This document shows positions 1 to 13,360 of a stretch of 64,000 nucleotides of DNA, one piece after another. This stretch comes from Megascapheus bottae. Taxonomy: Eukaryota; Chordata; Mammalia; Rodentia; Geomyidae. The stretch lies in contig JANJXV010000013.1 in the NCBI GenBank assembly GCA_024803745.1, positions 30,608,001 through 30,672,000 on the forward strand, read 5' to 3'. Under the pieces are notes generated by a model. That model did no database searches and was not told where the DNA came from. It saw only the letters and a program-made list of their open reading frames with translations. The translations under genes were made by a program, and so were the position numbers. Each line of letters opens with the position of its first letter. The stretch's first letter is position 1.

Positions 1-429
1 CATTTATTTACTTCAAAAAAAATCAGCTACTGCCTCACTTGTTCTTGTTTTCTGAATTGGAATGTCTCCCTGGCTTGGGCTTGCACTGAGTCATCAAAGG
101 GAGTTAGCCTTGGATACACCAGAGCTTCCTGTAGTGTGCATCAGCACTCCTGTCTGATGGATGCTGCTGGCTTCCAGAGACCTGCAATGAAGGAAGGGAT
201 ATATATATATTCATTTCTCTCTATTTTATCACATTACTCTTTTGATATGAGAACTGAGTCTGTTCTCAAGTGAAAATTAAATCACCTGGATTAGAAAAAT
301 ATGTGCACCAGGAATCACAAGTCTTAAATAGGGGTGGTTAACCCCTCTCACTTCTTCCTCATGGAAAAAACAAAGATCTGGATAAATGCACAGCAGCAGG
401 AAGCTGTTTTTTGTGTAAAATGATAATTC

Positions 430-765
430 TACATTTTTACCAAAATATACATTTGTGTGTAGATATTCAAAGTATAAAATATTTTATTTAGAATATATTT
501 GTGCTATATATAATAAGATACAATATAGATATATGGCATATAATTAGGTATTTAGTAAGACAGATATAAAAGAGATATAGGTATACAATATAGATAAATA
601 TTCTATGTAGTATATAATATAGTATGTAAATTTATATTGTATAAATATCTATTATACAATATATAAATGTGTTAATATATTTATATGTCTAGATTTATAC
701 CTGATATATACATGGTATATCCATTTATACATGATCTAGCAATCTTCTTATCTCTCTATCTGTAT
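430..765. repeat. AT-rich low-complexity tract (TATA/ATATAT)
   Basis: About 335 bases made almost wholly of A and T, with many overlapping TATATA, ATAGAT and AATATA words. No period holds for long, so it is low-complexity DNA and not a clean microsatellite. Many short self-complementary words could extrude small hairpins. Confidence 0.7.
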
Positions 766-2085
766 CAAATAAAATAGGCCTATAAATACATTGCTCTGGT
801 TTAACTCCATGTTCGATTTCGTAATCTGAGTCCTAGGAAGAAGTCAAACTATGGAAATTCTAGTAGATCAAGTTAAGCCTCTAGTGCTCCTATAAGCTCA
901 CAGTCTACATAATCAAGTCCTTTTTATCCACCTGTGACCTCTAGTTGGTCATCTCAGTTCTCATGTGCAAGGTCGTCCACAGGAGCTCCTATTGCTTGAA
1001 GTAACAAGCAATGGGTTACCTGTTCCTGCTTGGGAAGGATCTACTCTGATGGTAAGGATCTATTGTTTCCGTGATCCAAAGTGGCTACGTGTTCAGGACA
1101 AGGATTAGAGACTTTTAATGTCTATTGCGAATCTGGAGCCGAAATATATAAAAGAGATAGGAAGATGTCTCTGTTACAAGGCTTGCTCCTTAATTATTGA
1201 AAGCAGCAAGTACATTTCCAAGAAATCAACTGAAAGTCACCAGCCAAGGCTGTATAATTTCCTGACTTCTATCATTGTTTAGATTTCTTGTGAAGTTACT
1301 TTTTATTTAGTTTAAAATATTAATATAGGTACATGCCACAAAGTGAAGTGCTTCAATGACACCAATCATACATGACTCTAGGAGGCCTTACTTGCAACGT
1401 GGCTTTCAGGAATGTTAAAAGTACTCTTTCCCAGGTCTTAGAAAACTTAAGAAACTGAAGTAGCAATTTGATCAAGGATCTAGTAGATTATCTAAAGACT
1501 TATATTCCTAATACAGTTTTCTCTGTTTCTGGAGTTAATCTCTTCAATGAGAGAAGAGTAGGGATTTCATTTAAATAAAAGTCATTCATGTCACATTGCT
1601 GTAAAGAAACCATTTAGCATAAGATATTATCTGAGGTAGTATACTTCACATAGTTTTATTGATATTTAGGAAACACTCAGCATTGGGAACGATTTTGACA
1701 GATGTTTTCAGTGCTGAAGAAAAAGGAGAGGACCCACAACTAGGAGACATGGAAGATTACTTCAAGACCCATGTCCCTTTAAAGATTCTGCTAGCATCAG
1801 CATTTAATCTGATATTTTAATGACTAAGGAATCTGAGCATGGGGAAAAACAAATCGCATACAGATAGAATGCCATTTAAATTATATATAACCGAATGTTT
1901 TGGTTAATGGCAGGTTGTATACACAACATCAGATTAATGGCCAGGTGATTTGAAGCCATGGTAATGATGTTAAAAAGGTTTGTGAAGTCTCCTAATGACA
2001 CATTTCTCTATTGCTAAGTGATGCTTGTAATTTGTTCAGAGTCAATATTTCAATACTATCCTGAAGTTTGTCATAATTAAAGTGA

Positions 2086-2339
2086 GTCTGGTGCCTATGG
2101 CTCACGCTTGTTTTCCTAGATACTCAAGAGGCTGACATTTGAGGATTGCATTTCAAAGTCAATGCCAACCTCGGGCAGGAAAAGTCAGTGAGACTTATCT
2201 CTAATAGAAAACTCAAAAAATTAAAAAAAAAAAAAAACAGCAGTCATGCACAAGAGATGGAGAGCTAGCCTTGAGCCAAAGAAGCTCAGGGACACTGCCC
2301 AGGCCCAGAGTTCAAGTCCAAATAAGTCTTGGGAAAAAA
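2086..2339 (+). mobile_element. Composite SINE, 7SL/B1-like left half plus Geo-like right half
   Basis: The left half contains diverged versions of GGCTCACGCTTG and ACTCAAGAGGCTGACATTTG, typical of a 7SL-derived SINE. An internal A-run follows at 2217-2238. The right half contains CTAGCCTTGAGCC, AAGCTCAGGGACA and GAGTTCAAGTCC. Copies at 36514 and 38948 show the same order. Confidence 0.75.
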
Positions 2340-2944
2340 TGAACTCTTAGGAACTTACTATTCATGTATAATTCAGATACATAATTGAAAAGAAATTTAT
2401 TCATATACAAAAACACTTCAGTTTTAGATCAGAAATTAAAGCTTTATAAGTTTGAATCTAAATGAGTAGATTATTGTTGACTGCTATACTTCAAACACTC
2501 AAAACCTGGTCAGAGAGATTCAGAAGAACATCTTTCTGTGAAAATAAAATAAGCACAATAAATTAAAATGCATAGACAATTTAGGAAGAATTAAAGTCTA
2601 AGTTTATGCCTGGATAGTTTATAGCTTCATTTTTGAATGGAAACAAGAAAGTGACAGGTGGGGTTTGTATGGGGCCAAGAGAGGAAAATCCAATAATAGC
2701 CCAGTAACATCCCACTTGTTTCATTTAGCAAGAAAAGAGAGCTTTGCATAAGAAAAAAGGATACTCAAGGTCATACAAAAGAAAATCATAACAAAATGAT
2801 AAACATAAAGTAAATTATTCAAAAGCCAGTTCTCAAATGGATTTTACTTGATGGGAATTCAAGGACAGTGAATATTTCCAGTATTTCAATAATGTAAATT
2901 GTGTGCATTGACCCTCTCACAACTCAAACAACATGGCATTGAAG

Positions 2945-3010
2945 ATGATAACTGCAGCCACCTGCAAACAGAAAGCCATGAGTTTAATTCCCAGTACCAC
3001 TAATAAAATC
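2945..3010 (+). mobile_element. Possible ID-like SINE fragment
   Basis: The phrase GAGTTTAATTCCCAGTACCAC (2980-3000) resembles the B-box region of the ID-like SINE half. The rest is too diverged to align by eye. Confidence 0.3.
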
Positions 3011-4759
3011 AAGCTAATTAATTAAGTAAAACATAAAATAAAATCAGAAAACACATATGATATAAAATCATATCACAAATAAATTGATACTTTGAATACA
3101 AATTCACATATCTGTATTCTTTCCATTCAGGTATTTCTTAATTTACATTTTTAAATGTGTCCCTTGAAGGCATTACTCTTAACCTACATGTATTTCTCAA
3201 AGTTAATTTACCCAATCAATATGGTTTCTCTTTAGAGAAAGAATATACTACTAGGGGTTGGCTAGAGTGTTATTTTAAAGAAATAAATCATACTTAAGGG
3301 TATATTTTATTTAAATAGATTGAAGGATGGTCTGATATATTTTAATTGCACTTCCAGGATTACCATAATTTCTGTGCTGTACTCACATCTATCTTTGTTT
3401 CTACTCTATCTTTTTATTAACATTTTTTCTGTAATATACTGTTGATTATCACTGGCATTCTCAGAGGTAACACAGCTGCATCCTTTACTAATTCCAACAA
3501 TGTAAAATGCTAGAGAATGTCTTGCAGTACATTTTAGAAAACATTCTGTGATCAGTCACCAATCTTGCTGCATATCTATTAGTTTGGCAAATATTGGTGG
3601 GCAAAAGATCTAACAGCCAAATTTTGTAATTAATTACAGACTGTCGATGTGTTGGATTACAGCACTTTCAATTGGGTTGTTGGGTAATATTATATTGAAT
3701 TGAACTGTGATAGGTGGCATTTGACTTTGTAGAGGCACATAAAACAAGAGCTTTATGATGCCAAAGTAGAAAAATGTGCTAGAAAAGCAATGTCAACAGT
3801 GAAGAATGAGCTAGAAAATCTCTATGAACATTAAAGGAAGAATATGCATTATTATGCTTATATTCAGTGAAAAGGGAAATCAAAATTTACACAAAATCCA
3901 CCCTCAGAAATTTTATTTCAATAAGTTTTCATAGTAGCCATTGCATGCCAACTGTCCTATACACATTAAATATTCCAGAAACACATGCATTATAAGCCTT
4001 GAATAATTTCCATTCATAAAAAGCACTTGTTCATAATTCCAAGCTTATACCATCACATCGTACTTCATGTGGTCAACCACAGAAAACAGAAACTGTGGTA
4101 ATTAGCACCAAAAGGCTCCAATGTTACAATATGAAATGTCAAACATTGTAACATTATTTATGTAGAGAAATAAAAGCAATGACTGCATATATGAGCTGAA
4201 AGATAAAAAGAATAAGCAGATGTGAAAAGAAAGCATACAAGCTTCTACCTTTATAAATATATAGTCATTAATACAAAACCTCATTAATAAACTACAGAAA
4301 ATTGGTATTTAGATGCAAAGAGGGAATTAACAGCAATATAAAATGATTAAAAATGAAAACATAGCATAGGATGAAACAAGCTAGTCTAGGATAAAATATG
4401 AAGAATAAAATGAGACAATTTTGCATGCTTGATATAAATTCTGGGGAAGAAAGCAATAAAGAGAATGCTGGAAGCTTCCAATATTTTTGAAAGATATGAG
4501 TCATCAATTTTAGAAAGCTCATGAGTGGAAAAAACATAAATTCAAGTAAGTACACATCTAGACACATTGTGGTAAAACTGCACAATGTAGAAAACAGAGA
4601 GAATCTCTGAGAAGGATCCAAAAAGAGAAATGATTACCTACCAGTAAACAGTAATTAGACAGAGCTGATTTCCCAGAGGTGACAATGGGAGCTATCAGAC
4701 TGTAGTAAAACATGTCTTCTCAAATTGTCAAGACGAAATCACTATCCTTATGGAGTTGT

Positions 4760-5090
4760 GCACTCTGAAAAACATCTTCCAGTGCAAATATGAAATAAAA
4801 TACATGTAGAGACTCAGAAGTTTCTGAACAGAAAAACAATTACAAGAAGCAAGAGAAAAGCCACAGAATGGGAAAATATCTTTATCAGCTACTGAACAGA
4901 TACAGTATAAATATCCAGAATGCATAAAGTGCTGAAATATTAAACAGTAAAATAATAATGATTGTATTAATAAGTAGGCAAATAGTTTGAATAGACAATT
5001 CTCAGAAGAAAAATACAGATATCTAGTACATATTAACCACAATGAAAATGCAGTTCAAAACTGTACTGATGCAAATTTTATTCTGAGAAG
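4760..5090 (+). mobile_element. Old L1 ORF2 fragment, sense
   Basis: Diverged match to the late part of L1 ORF2: ACAGAATGGGAAAATATCTTT, ATATCCAGAATGCATAAAG, ATAGACAATTCTCAGAAGAA and AATGCAGTTCAAAACTGTACTG occur in the canonical order. Many stops and indels are present. An ancient mammalian L1 subfamily is likely. The stretch 4290-4760 may belong to the same element but I could not place it. Confidence 0.65.
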
Positions 5091-5454
5091 TAATGGCTTC
5101 ATGGAATTTATTTCTAGACAATAAACCCTTGGTAAAATTGGGATTGATATATTTATATTTATATCAATGTATAAATTTAGATTTTCTGATTTACATTCTG
5201 TTTACATAGCAACAAGATAATGCTAGTGACAAAGAGGTATTGTCTTCTTGTCATTAAAATACATGTAGAAATACAACAATATAGTAAGGAATTCAAGAAT
5301 ATGTGTGGGACTGAGCTCAAAATTGAGCTACAAAACTGATTCTTTGGTTTCATGATTAATCTCTTGATTTCCTAATTTCTAATCAGTGTAATGAGACTAT
5401 TAATAGCACATATAAGGATTTTATGAACTTCAAGGCTGAGAAAATATAAGAAAG

Positions 5455-5698
5455 GAAGTAAAGGAAGAATGGAAGAGAGCAATGAAGGAGGAAGGAAGGA
5501 AGGAAGGAAGGAAGAAGGGAGGGAGGGAGGGAGAGAGGAGACAGAGGAAGGGAGAAAAGAAGAAGGAAGGAAAGGAGGAAGGGAGGGAGGGAGAAAGGGT
5601 GGAATTGAGTGACAGAGAAAGAGAGAGGGAAGGAGGAAATTTTGTAGAAGAAAAGAAGGAGAAAAGGGGAAAGAGAAAGGGAGGGAAGAAAGGGCCAG
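5455..5698 (+). repeat. Polypurine tract, (GGAA)n/(GGGA)n/(AAAG)n
   Basis: About 240 bases nearly all purine on the plus strand, with GGAA and GGGA runs interrupted near 5600-5650. Overlapping frames on both strands stay open here only because of low complexity. Such mirror-repeat tracts can form triplex DNA. Confidence 0.85.
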
Positions 5699-5786
5699 AT
5701 GGAGAAAGCACGGATGCAAAAATGTAGTAAATAATTACCACAATGTGTTGCCATAATTAGCAAAATGTAATAAATGTGATATTAGT

Positions 5787-5925
5787 TATATTTTTCATAT
5801 ATTTTTATTGTAATTAGTAGAAGAGTTACATTATATTCACCAGATGGAAGGTGCATTACTTCACATGCATTGATACCTTTCTCATGTCTTGGTCCCCATT
5901 TCCACCAATGTGAACTCCTTGTTTT
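5787..5925 (-). mobile_element. L1 3'UTR fragment, antisense
   Basis: TTTTTATTGTAATTAGTAGA, GTTACATTATATTCACCAGA, GGTGCATTACTTCACA and GATACCTTTCTCATGTCTTG recur at 11727, 19029 and 37935, where L1 ORF2 or other 3' sequence follows. This is therefore the 3' end of a host L1 family read on the minus strand. Confidence 0.7.
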
Positions 5926-6871
5926 CATGTAAGCACTTCTTTGGGGATGGGTAGCTATAGATACCATTTCTAAACTTATCAATTTGATTTACATTGGGAA
6001 TTTTTTTTCATTCCCATGGAGGCTTACATTATATTCATGAATAGGTGTGAAGTACCACATGTTCGCTAATTTTGTCTAAAAGTTGAATATACCATGACAA
6101 TTTAAAGTGCTTTGTTTTTTGACCATGCAATTTTTAAACAGGTACAGTTCCATTCTTCTTAAACAAAAGACTGGAGAATATTGAAATGCTAATTTGATAC
6201 ATACTCTCTAAAATTCTAAACCTTCATAGGTTTATAATAACCTTGATATATGTTTGAAGCATCATAATTAAAAAACACTACACAACTTCTGCCCAATTTC
6301 AATGACTCAATGAATTGAGTTGGAAGATAACACTTGAGAATCGATATAAAAGTTTATCATAACTTACTCTGTGTTTCTGTGATTAGAGGATTTTGTTTTT
6401 TGCTGAGTGTCTTTCAGACTGCTGGAGTCTTCAGGAAGTGATTGGGAAGGTGATAGAGAATTGTGTGCCAAGCTCTTTGAACATTCCTTAGAGTGTTCTG
6501 AAGTTCACAAAACTACATTCTAACTTTTTTTTTACTCAAATGGTTCTTTTGTAATGATGAAGACACAACACTAGGTAATTAAAAAAAAACAGAACATTCA
6601 CCTATTTAGGACTGCAAAGTTGTTGATTTTTATCTATTTGATTTGTCTAAGTAACTAACACTCCCTTCCCCTAGCCTTATATGAATAAACATCTCACCAT
6701 CACAATTTTCTTTTTTATAATATCATCAGCAAGAACATTGGAGAAATTAAAGAAATTATTTATTGAAAACCTTAGTCTGCATACAGCACCATCATAAAGA
6801 GCATCAAGAACCTATCTCATTTTATATGAGAGATAAAGGTAAACATGTTATAATTACTAAGAATATGAACT

Positions 6872-6985
6872 TAGGCTGGGTGCAGTGGCAGACAAAACTC
6901 CAGGTACTTGTGAAGCCAAGGAAGAATTGCTCCAGACCAACATTTCTGAATCAAAAACTTAGCCTAAAAACACATACTTAAAACA
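6872..6985 (+). mobile_element. Possible very diverged 7SL-like SINE
   Basis: GGCTGGGTGCAGTGGCAGAC looks like the start of a 7SL-derived SINE, with a degraded AGACCAACATTTCTGAATCA later. No Geo half is visible. Confidence 0.4.
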
Positions 6986-8587
6986 TTAATAGAAACAAAT
7001 AAATATATATTAGACACAAATGACTAAGTACCTCACATATACAGTGAACTATTACAGTTATTACAGTTATTGAAGTTGGTGATATTGAGCAAGCATGACT
7101 TACAAGAAGTATCATCAGGACAATTCTTTTTGTCTCTACCATGTACTTTTTTAAAAATCACAGGTGGCTAGTTTTTTTCTTGTTCCAAAATAAAATGACA
7201 AATACCCCTGTGATTGCTTCTAGGTTTGTTGCTTAAGAACTAAAATATTCACTCCAGTGTAATACAGGCAATATTAAGGTTCTCTCATCTGGGCTCATGA
7301 GAGAGTTGGTAAAGCAAAAAAATCCTTTCTCAAGCTTTACATTTTCCTTCTCTTTATCCATTGGTTATGTTGGATATAATCAGTGTTATGAACTCTGAGA
7401 GTCTTCTAGGTAATTAACATGATATTTATTTTTCTAGGGTTGGTGGGAATCACTAAATGTTCTCATACAGTTTGATGTCAAAAATACAATTTGAGAGCTG
7501 CCATTGTCAAGAAAACATATTTTAAATCTATATCCTGAATAGTTAATGTACAACTATTACTTTTAATTCTTTGGAGGAAATTAATAGATTATTTTTATCA
7601 TTTACACTATATCTTCACCATTATCTTTAACTTACTTCCAAAATTCATCCACTACTAATTTGAAAAATTAACATTGAAAAATAACACTTTCAAATAATAG
7701 AATGTTCTGAGGAGGTTATTATAAATTCTAGGATTCTAAAGGTTAATTTTAATCATCAAGACTTCATCATTTTGTGGTGAAAAGAACTTCCATACATCAC
7801 TTATTTTTATTTATTTTTCCCCAAACGTTTTGACATTCTGTCAGTTTCAATATCTAAATCAATGCTAATTTTTTCTAATTTGTGATAAATAATTTACTTT
7901 GTATATAATTTCTGGGCATATACAGAAATAGTAAGTTATATTCAAAAGATAAATCTGTATGGCTAGGCTTAATGATGTACTGCTCATAATAATCATGTTA
8001 TGAATTAGGCTAGGAACAGGGAAATTGAAAAAGAAAAAAAGAGGTACATAATTATGTATTTATGTAGTTACATCATTATATAGTTATATTTATTCAGGTT
8101 GTAGGAGAATGACTGGAAATTGAGATGGTCATATTAAATAAAATAATTTCATCCTCATGAGACATGTTTTCTCTCATATGTGTAATTTAGAAGGGCAAAG
8201 GGTTGGAGAGAGGTACATGAAAGTAGAAGAATGATGATTAGGAATGTAGAATGGTTATCCTGAAATAAAAAACAGAAGTACCTGTGGAGGAAACACACAA
8301 ACAAACAAGAATGAAAGAAACACAAAGCACTGTGAAAATACTGAAGAAAAGTTACTTTCATCTGCAAGATTATTTGGTGGCCAGTGAAGCACATTAGATC
8401 CCAAGTCTAAAACAGATAAGCTGTGCACAGCATCATGCTCAAAGGGTTTATTTCATTTTGGCTGTTCAGTGTTTCATTACTTTTTTTAAAAGTATATACT
8501 AGCTGCAAATGTTTAAAACCAAGAATAACAGCAGAAGTATCTGAGGACAAAAATCTACTGAAAGCTGACAACCTGGTGATCCTATTT

Positions 8588-8815
8588 TTTTAATGAATTT
8601 TGTTGTTATTATTAAGGTTATGTACAGAGGGGTTACAGTTATGTAAGTCAGGTAAACTTCCCTTGCTCTCTCCCAGTTTCTCCCTTCTGCCCCCACCCAA
8701 AAGTTGTGTAGTTCATTTTCTGAGTACTGCTGCTGCATTTATTCACCCTCTGTCTGCCCCTCTACTCACATTTCTCTGTCCCCCTTAATCTCCCAAGGGC
8801 AGATAAATGAACAAG
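8588..8815 (-). mobile_element. L1 3'UTR fragment, antisense (second subtype)
   Basis: The tract GTACAGAGGGGTTACAGTTA, then AAGTCAGGTAAAC, CTCTCCCAGTTTCTCCCTTC and AGTTCATTTTCTGAGTACTG, recurs at 25205, 31860 and 37340. It is pyrimidine-rich on this strand, as expected for the complement of an L1 3'UTR polypurine region. Confidence 0.65.
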
Positions 8816-9452
8816 ACAAAAAGAAAATGAAAACCACAACAAAGAATAAAAGACTTCTTGTTTCTATTTTCCAGAGTTAATTTATATAAATATTATTTTA
8901 TATGATCAGAACATCCCATCACCACATTGTAATTCACACAAGCTCAGTGTAGACTAAGGAAAGGATTCTTAGAGCTATTATACAGAAAAGATTGATTACT
9001 TATTAAAGATATTGAGTCAGAATAATTATATATTTATCAACTGGGACTTGAAAGCAAAGAGAACTTTGCATAATATAGCCAAACACTGGAGGCAAACAAC
9101 TATCAACTGAGAATACTATACCCAATAAAGCTCTCCTTCATAATGGAAGAAAAAATAAAAGCAGTCCATGATAAAAAAAAAAGGTTGAGACAGTTTATCT
9201 CTAACAAATCAGCATTACAAAATGTATTCAGAGATGTCCTACATACACAAAAAAAATCAAACAGAATACGATACTAGTAGAACCTGGTGTCTCTGACAAT
9301 TGTTTCTACATAGTAATAGGGATGAGATATAGCCACCCTTTAAATGATCATATTCTCTCACGCCAAGTCCTCAGTACATTGTTTTCCATATTCTCAATCA
9401 CCAATATCAGTAGCATCTGTGAAATTGAACTGCCTTAAAAATATCAGGATTA

Positions 9453-9644
9453 GGGCCGGGAGTTTGGCCTAGTGGTAGAGTGCTTGCCTAGCATGCATGA
9501 AGACCCGGGTTCAATTCCTCGGTACCCACATACATAGCAAAAAGCCAGAAGTGGTGCTGTGGCTCAAGTGGTAGAGCGCTAGCCCTGAGAGAAGTCCAAG
9601 GACAGTGCTCAGGCCCTGAGCCCAGGACTGGCAAAAAAAAAAAA
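9453..9644 (+). mobile_element. IDL-Geo dimeric SINE with target-site duplication
   Basis: Full-length copy. The left ID-like half has A box TGGCCTAGTGG and B box GGTTCAATTCC. The right half starts GAAGTGGTGCTGTGGCTCAA and ends in an A-tail. The target-site duplication ATCAGGATTA is at 9443-9452 and 9645-9654. The right half is slightly shortened near its end. Confidence 0.9.
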
Positions 9645-11039
9645 ATCAGGATTATACTTTATCCTTATCATGCATTTTTACTAAAGGAATTTATGTATCA
9701 AATTCTGGCTTTATTATGGCAGCAAGAATGTGAGTGTAAACTGATATTATGATGCCAAGAATCCCATCTGAATAGATTAAATTTTCTTTGCCAAACTACT
9801 GGGGAAACTACTTTCTAGCGAGAAAGTGTGGGTCAAATTTATGTTCACAATATCATTAACATAATGTATTATATATACAGAGATAGATACCATTTTCTTG
9901 ATGTATGTGAATCTTGACTGAAAAACCTACAATGATTATTGAATCCATACAAGGACCATCATGTAATCACCATATATTTCATTAGTTGATTCATTTTTCA
10001 AATCCTTGGGGCTTAGAGACCACTGTGAAGAAGCTCAGTTAACATAGTTCAATTCCTTCAATGAACTTAACAAAAGTTTTGAAAATGCAAGACTGAATGG
10101 TGTGACATTTGCATCCAAATCATGGATATCAGTGACCCTAGAAAAAGTTAGCCCTCATTATGAATAACATTTTTCTCAATGGAAAATTGTTTTACATATG
10201 TATGTATGTACATCTACACATACATATGCATTTGCTTAATATGTATATAAATAAAGACCTCTGATATTTAAGATTTAGATCCATCATTTAGGCTTTAGAA
10301 GTTCTCATTTGGAATTACATTGTCATTTTGTAAGCCTGTTTTCCAATCAGATATTTTAAAAAAATAGAAAAACTAAATAAATGGAGTTTAAAATGTGTCA
10401 AAATCCTGAATTAGCAAAGAGTTTCCAGAGTATTCATAGAATGGTGGTTCATAAAAACAGAGCTGAATTTCTCTAATATTAAAAGTAAATTCCTTTGAGA
10501 AAGTTATTTCACAAAACAGGAAGGAAGATGGACAGGTAAATGTTTGGCGATTCTGTTTCTCCAGTCCCTTTTGCAACAGTGAGAATTTCAGTTTCTCTAA
10601 CACAATTACTTGCATTCAGTTCTAAAATGGTAGAAAAAGAAAGAGTTACTAGGATGACTAAAAGAAAATCATTGAAAATAAAATTGATATCCAACGTTCT
10701 TGTCTTACATAACAAGCGTGTAGTCTGCAATGCTCAGTAAATATTTAACAGAAGAACACTCAGAAAAATACACTGGAGTAACGTTAAGTGGCAGCTTTGA
10801 TTTAGAATCCATTGAAGATGAGTGAACACAGACTCATGCTCCACTTAATACTTTTGTTATACTTAACTTTTGGAAAGCCAACCAGCCCAAAAGATTTAAA
10901 AAAATAAATAAATAAACATCTTCAAAGTGCTGCTGGTACAAGGAGGTCCACTTACATATACTGTACATATGGATCAGAGTTACACCTTCCTTCCATCTTT
11001 CTCCACAAGTCCTATCAAGTTCTCCACTTCTTTTTTTAA

Positions 11040-11495
11040 ATCACATATATACACTGAACATTATGATACTATCCCATCACTGTTCACAGTTCTACTCATC
11101 CTCCCTTTCCCATATCCCCCATTCAAAACCCTTTCCTATGCCACTCATTCAAAGACCATTTCTCCTTCCTAATTTATTTTGTTTTAACTTTCTGCTAATT
11201 GTGCAAAGGGTTTACAATGTGATATTTTGCTCCTGCGAATCCAATCCTTTTGTTCATTTGATTGTACATATATGAACATGGTCCTGTTTACATTAAAATG
11301 TATACTTGAGGTCTAAGATACATGGAAGAGAGGAGACATGTGTCTTTTGTCTTTCTGGGCTGGGATTACTTCACTGAGCATTGTTTTTGTTTGTTTTTGC
11401 TTTGCTTTATTTATTTCTTTATTTACTTACCAGAAGCATCCATTTCTTTACAAATGGCATAATTCTATTCTTCACGGTGACTGAATTAAAATTCA
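11040..11495 (-). mobile_element. Diverged L1 3' end, antisense
   Basis: GGGATTACTTCACTGAGCAT followed by CATTTCTTTACAAATGGCAT and ATTCTATTCTTCACGGTGAC matches, in antisense, the C-terminal coding end of L1 ORF2. The pyrimidine-rich block before it fits the 3'UTR. It is more diverged than the L1 at 19029. Confidence 0.55.
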
Positions 11496-11724
11496 CTGCT
11501 TGTGTTGCAAACTCGAGTGAGTCCTTCAGGAAATAATGAGCATTTTGCCAGCACACGATCAAGGAGCATAGGATCTATGAGTTTGCAAAAGATTTGTAGG
11601 AGAATAGTGTTATCTATGTTAAGAGAAAAGGGAAAAGACAGGGAAAGTGTAAAGTGTAGATTTTACATTCTCTGGATAGGTAGTGTCTCCTGGTTCACAA
11701 AAATAAAAACCCTAAGATTTTAAT

Positions 11725-12215
11725 GAAATTTTATTTTTTTCTTTTTTAAATTGTAATTAATATAAGGGTTACATTATATTTGCCAGATACAAGGTGCATT
11801 AGTTAACAATCATTAGTACCCCTTCTCATGTTTTTCTTTTCATTTCTCTCACTTCACCCCCTCCCCTCATCTTGTTTCTCCCCTTCCCTATCCTATTTCA
11901 AATAAATAAACATATATACAATATATCAGGCAAGGGACTGCAAAAGAGATGAGAAATAATGTAGTACATTAAGAACAACAGTCCCACCTTATATGGCTCT
12001 TGTTTCTATATCTTGTAGGTCCTTTCATTTAGCCTCATTCTATATGGCCTTATGTATGTAGGTTTTGCCATATTGTAAATCTCTGCTAGAAGAGTCCAAA
12101 GTTTATACTAATTATGACAAATGAGGGAGACCATTGAGTCTATGTTCCTTTGAGTCTGGCTTACTTCACTTAATATGATTTTAAAAATATTGTATATTTA
12201 ATTAAGACACATTGA
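11725..12215 (-). mobile_element. L1 3' end, antisense
   Basis: Starts with the complement of an A-tail, then AAATTGTAATTAATATAAGG and GTTACATTATATTTGCCAGA. It continues through CTTCTCATGTTTTTC and GCAAGGGACTGCAAAAGAGA to GTCTGGCTTACTTCACTTAA, the antisense of the ORF2 end and 3'UTR. The same order occurs at 19029-19500. Confidence 0.8.
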
Positions 12216-13360
12216 ATTCTATTCTATTGCTTCTGTAAATATTAAATATTTTATGAGCCTCAATATGATTATCGAGTAGGTCATAATAAGTAGGTATTTA
12301 GAACTAGGACTCTCTGAAAGTAGCAGCATATGGCTTTTCTGGATAGCATAAATATGAATAAAGCAGATGAGATGGTCAGGAATTCCCCACAAAGCAGATC
12401 ATTTCCTGCAAAGCACCAGGGAAGCTATTTCTGTAGACAGTCTTGGGCCTTTGCCACCTGTATTGTTCCATACAGCATCCTAAGATGAGAATGACAAGAC
12501 ATAGATATATAAATAGCATTTACAAATGAAAGTATAGTCAAGCAGGCAAGACCAAATTCTTGAACATGGGAAGGTTGAACCCAGTTAGGAGAACAGAATT
12601 TAAGCAGGCATTAGGGAAACAAGAAAAGGAAAACGGATATGGAAGAGGGAAATCATGGTGAAGGGATTCTAATGGACATTCTTCCAGCTCAAATGTAACG
12701 TGCCTCCTATAAACATTGAATACTTTTTTCCCTTCCTGGCATAACTCAAGTCCTGGCTCAAAAATCTGGGGATGAAATTATTCCCAACCTCATTATTAGT
12801 TCTGTCTAGTAGCCTACTTTTACTTCTTTCTGATCATGAGTCTTTTTTTTTTCCTGTGAGTTTCCAAATTGCTCATTGAAAGCTTAAACTGGGTGACTCA
12901 CCACACTCAGGGGCATGTTGGTTCCAAAACAGAGCTGTGGTTAATGACAGAGTCCTTGCCAGATAACTTCCAAAAACAATGCTGCCTCCATTTAAGTGGT
13001 TTCAGTTGCTTCCCCTCCAATACACAAACTCCATTAAATACAAACTTTGCATGACTTTCATGACCCTGATAATCTGCCTTTGTGTGCCATTTTAAGCTTC
13101 TTCATATTTTCCTTGTGTGTTACAACCTCTCAACACCTGGACTTTCTTCCCTCCCCTTGGTATACCATTAAGCCCAGTCATCTGAGGCAGATAGGCTCAG
13201 TTGTACCATTATCCATCAATTTAAATTTAAGCAACATTTCCTTAGGGAATGTTGTCTCCTCTTTGCAAATGGGACAAAAGTTCTTGGTTTCCAAAATAAT
13301 TGTGATATGTAAATTAGGGATATATAAAGGACTTCAATTTTCTAGCAGTTTCAGCCCCTT

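Noticed and set aside
5372..5763. Overlapping open frames of 81-126 codons on both strands
   Set aside because: They arise from the purine-rich simple repeat; products are pure low-complexity Pro/Ser/Leu/Phe or Glu/Gly/Lys strings with no domain.
9050..9300. Block with CTGAGAATACTATACCCAAT, possible old LINE relic
   Set aside because: It looks like an ancient interspersed repeat but I could not place it in a family or orient it, so it is not listed as a feature.
9453..9530. tRNA gene suggested by good A and B boxes
   Set aside because: The A and B boxes belong to the ID-like half of a SINE; the cloverleaf is not kept, and the Geo half and A-tail follow.
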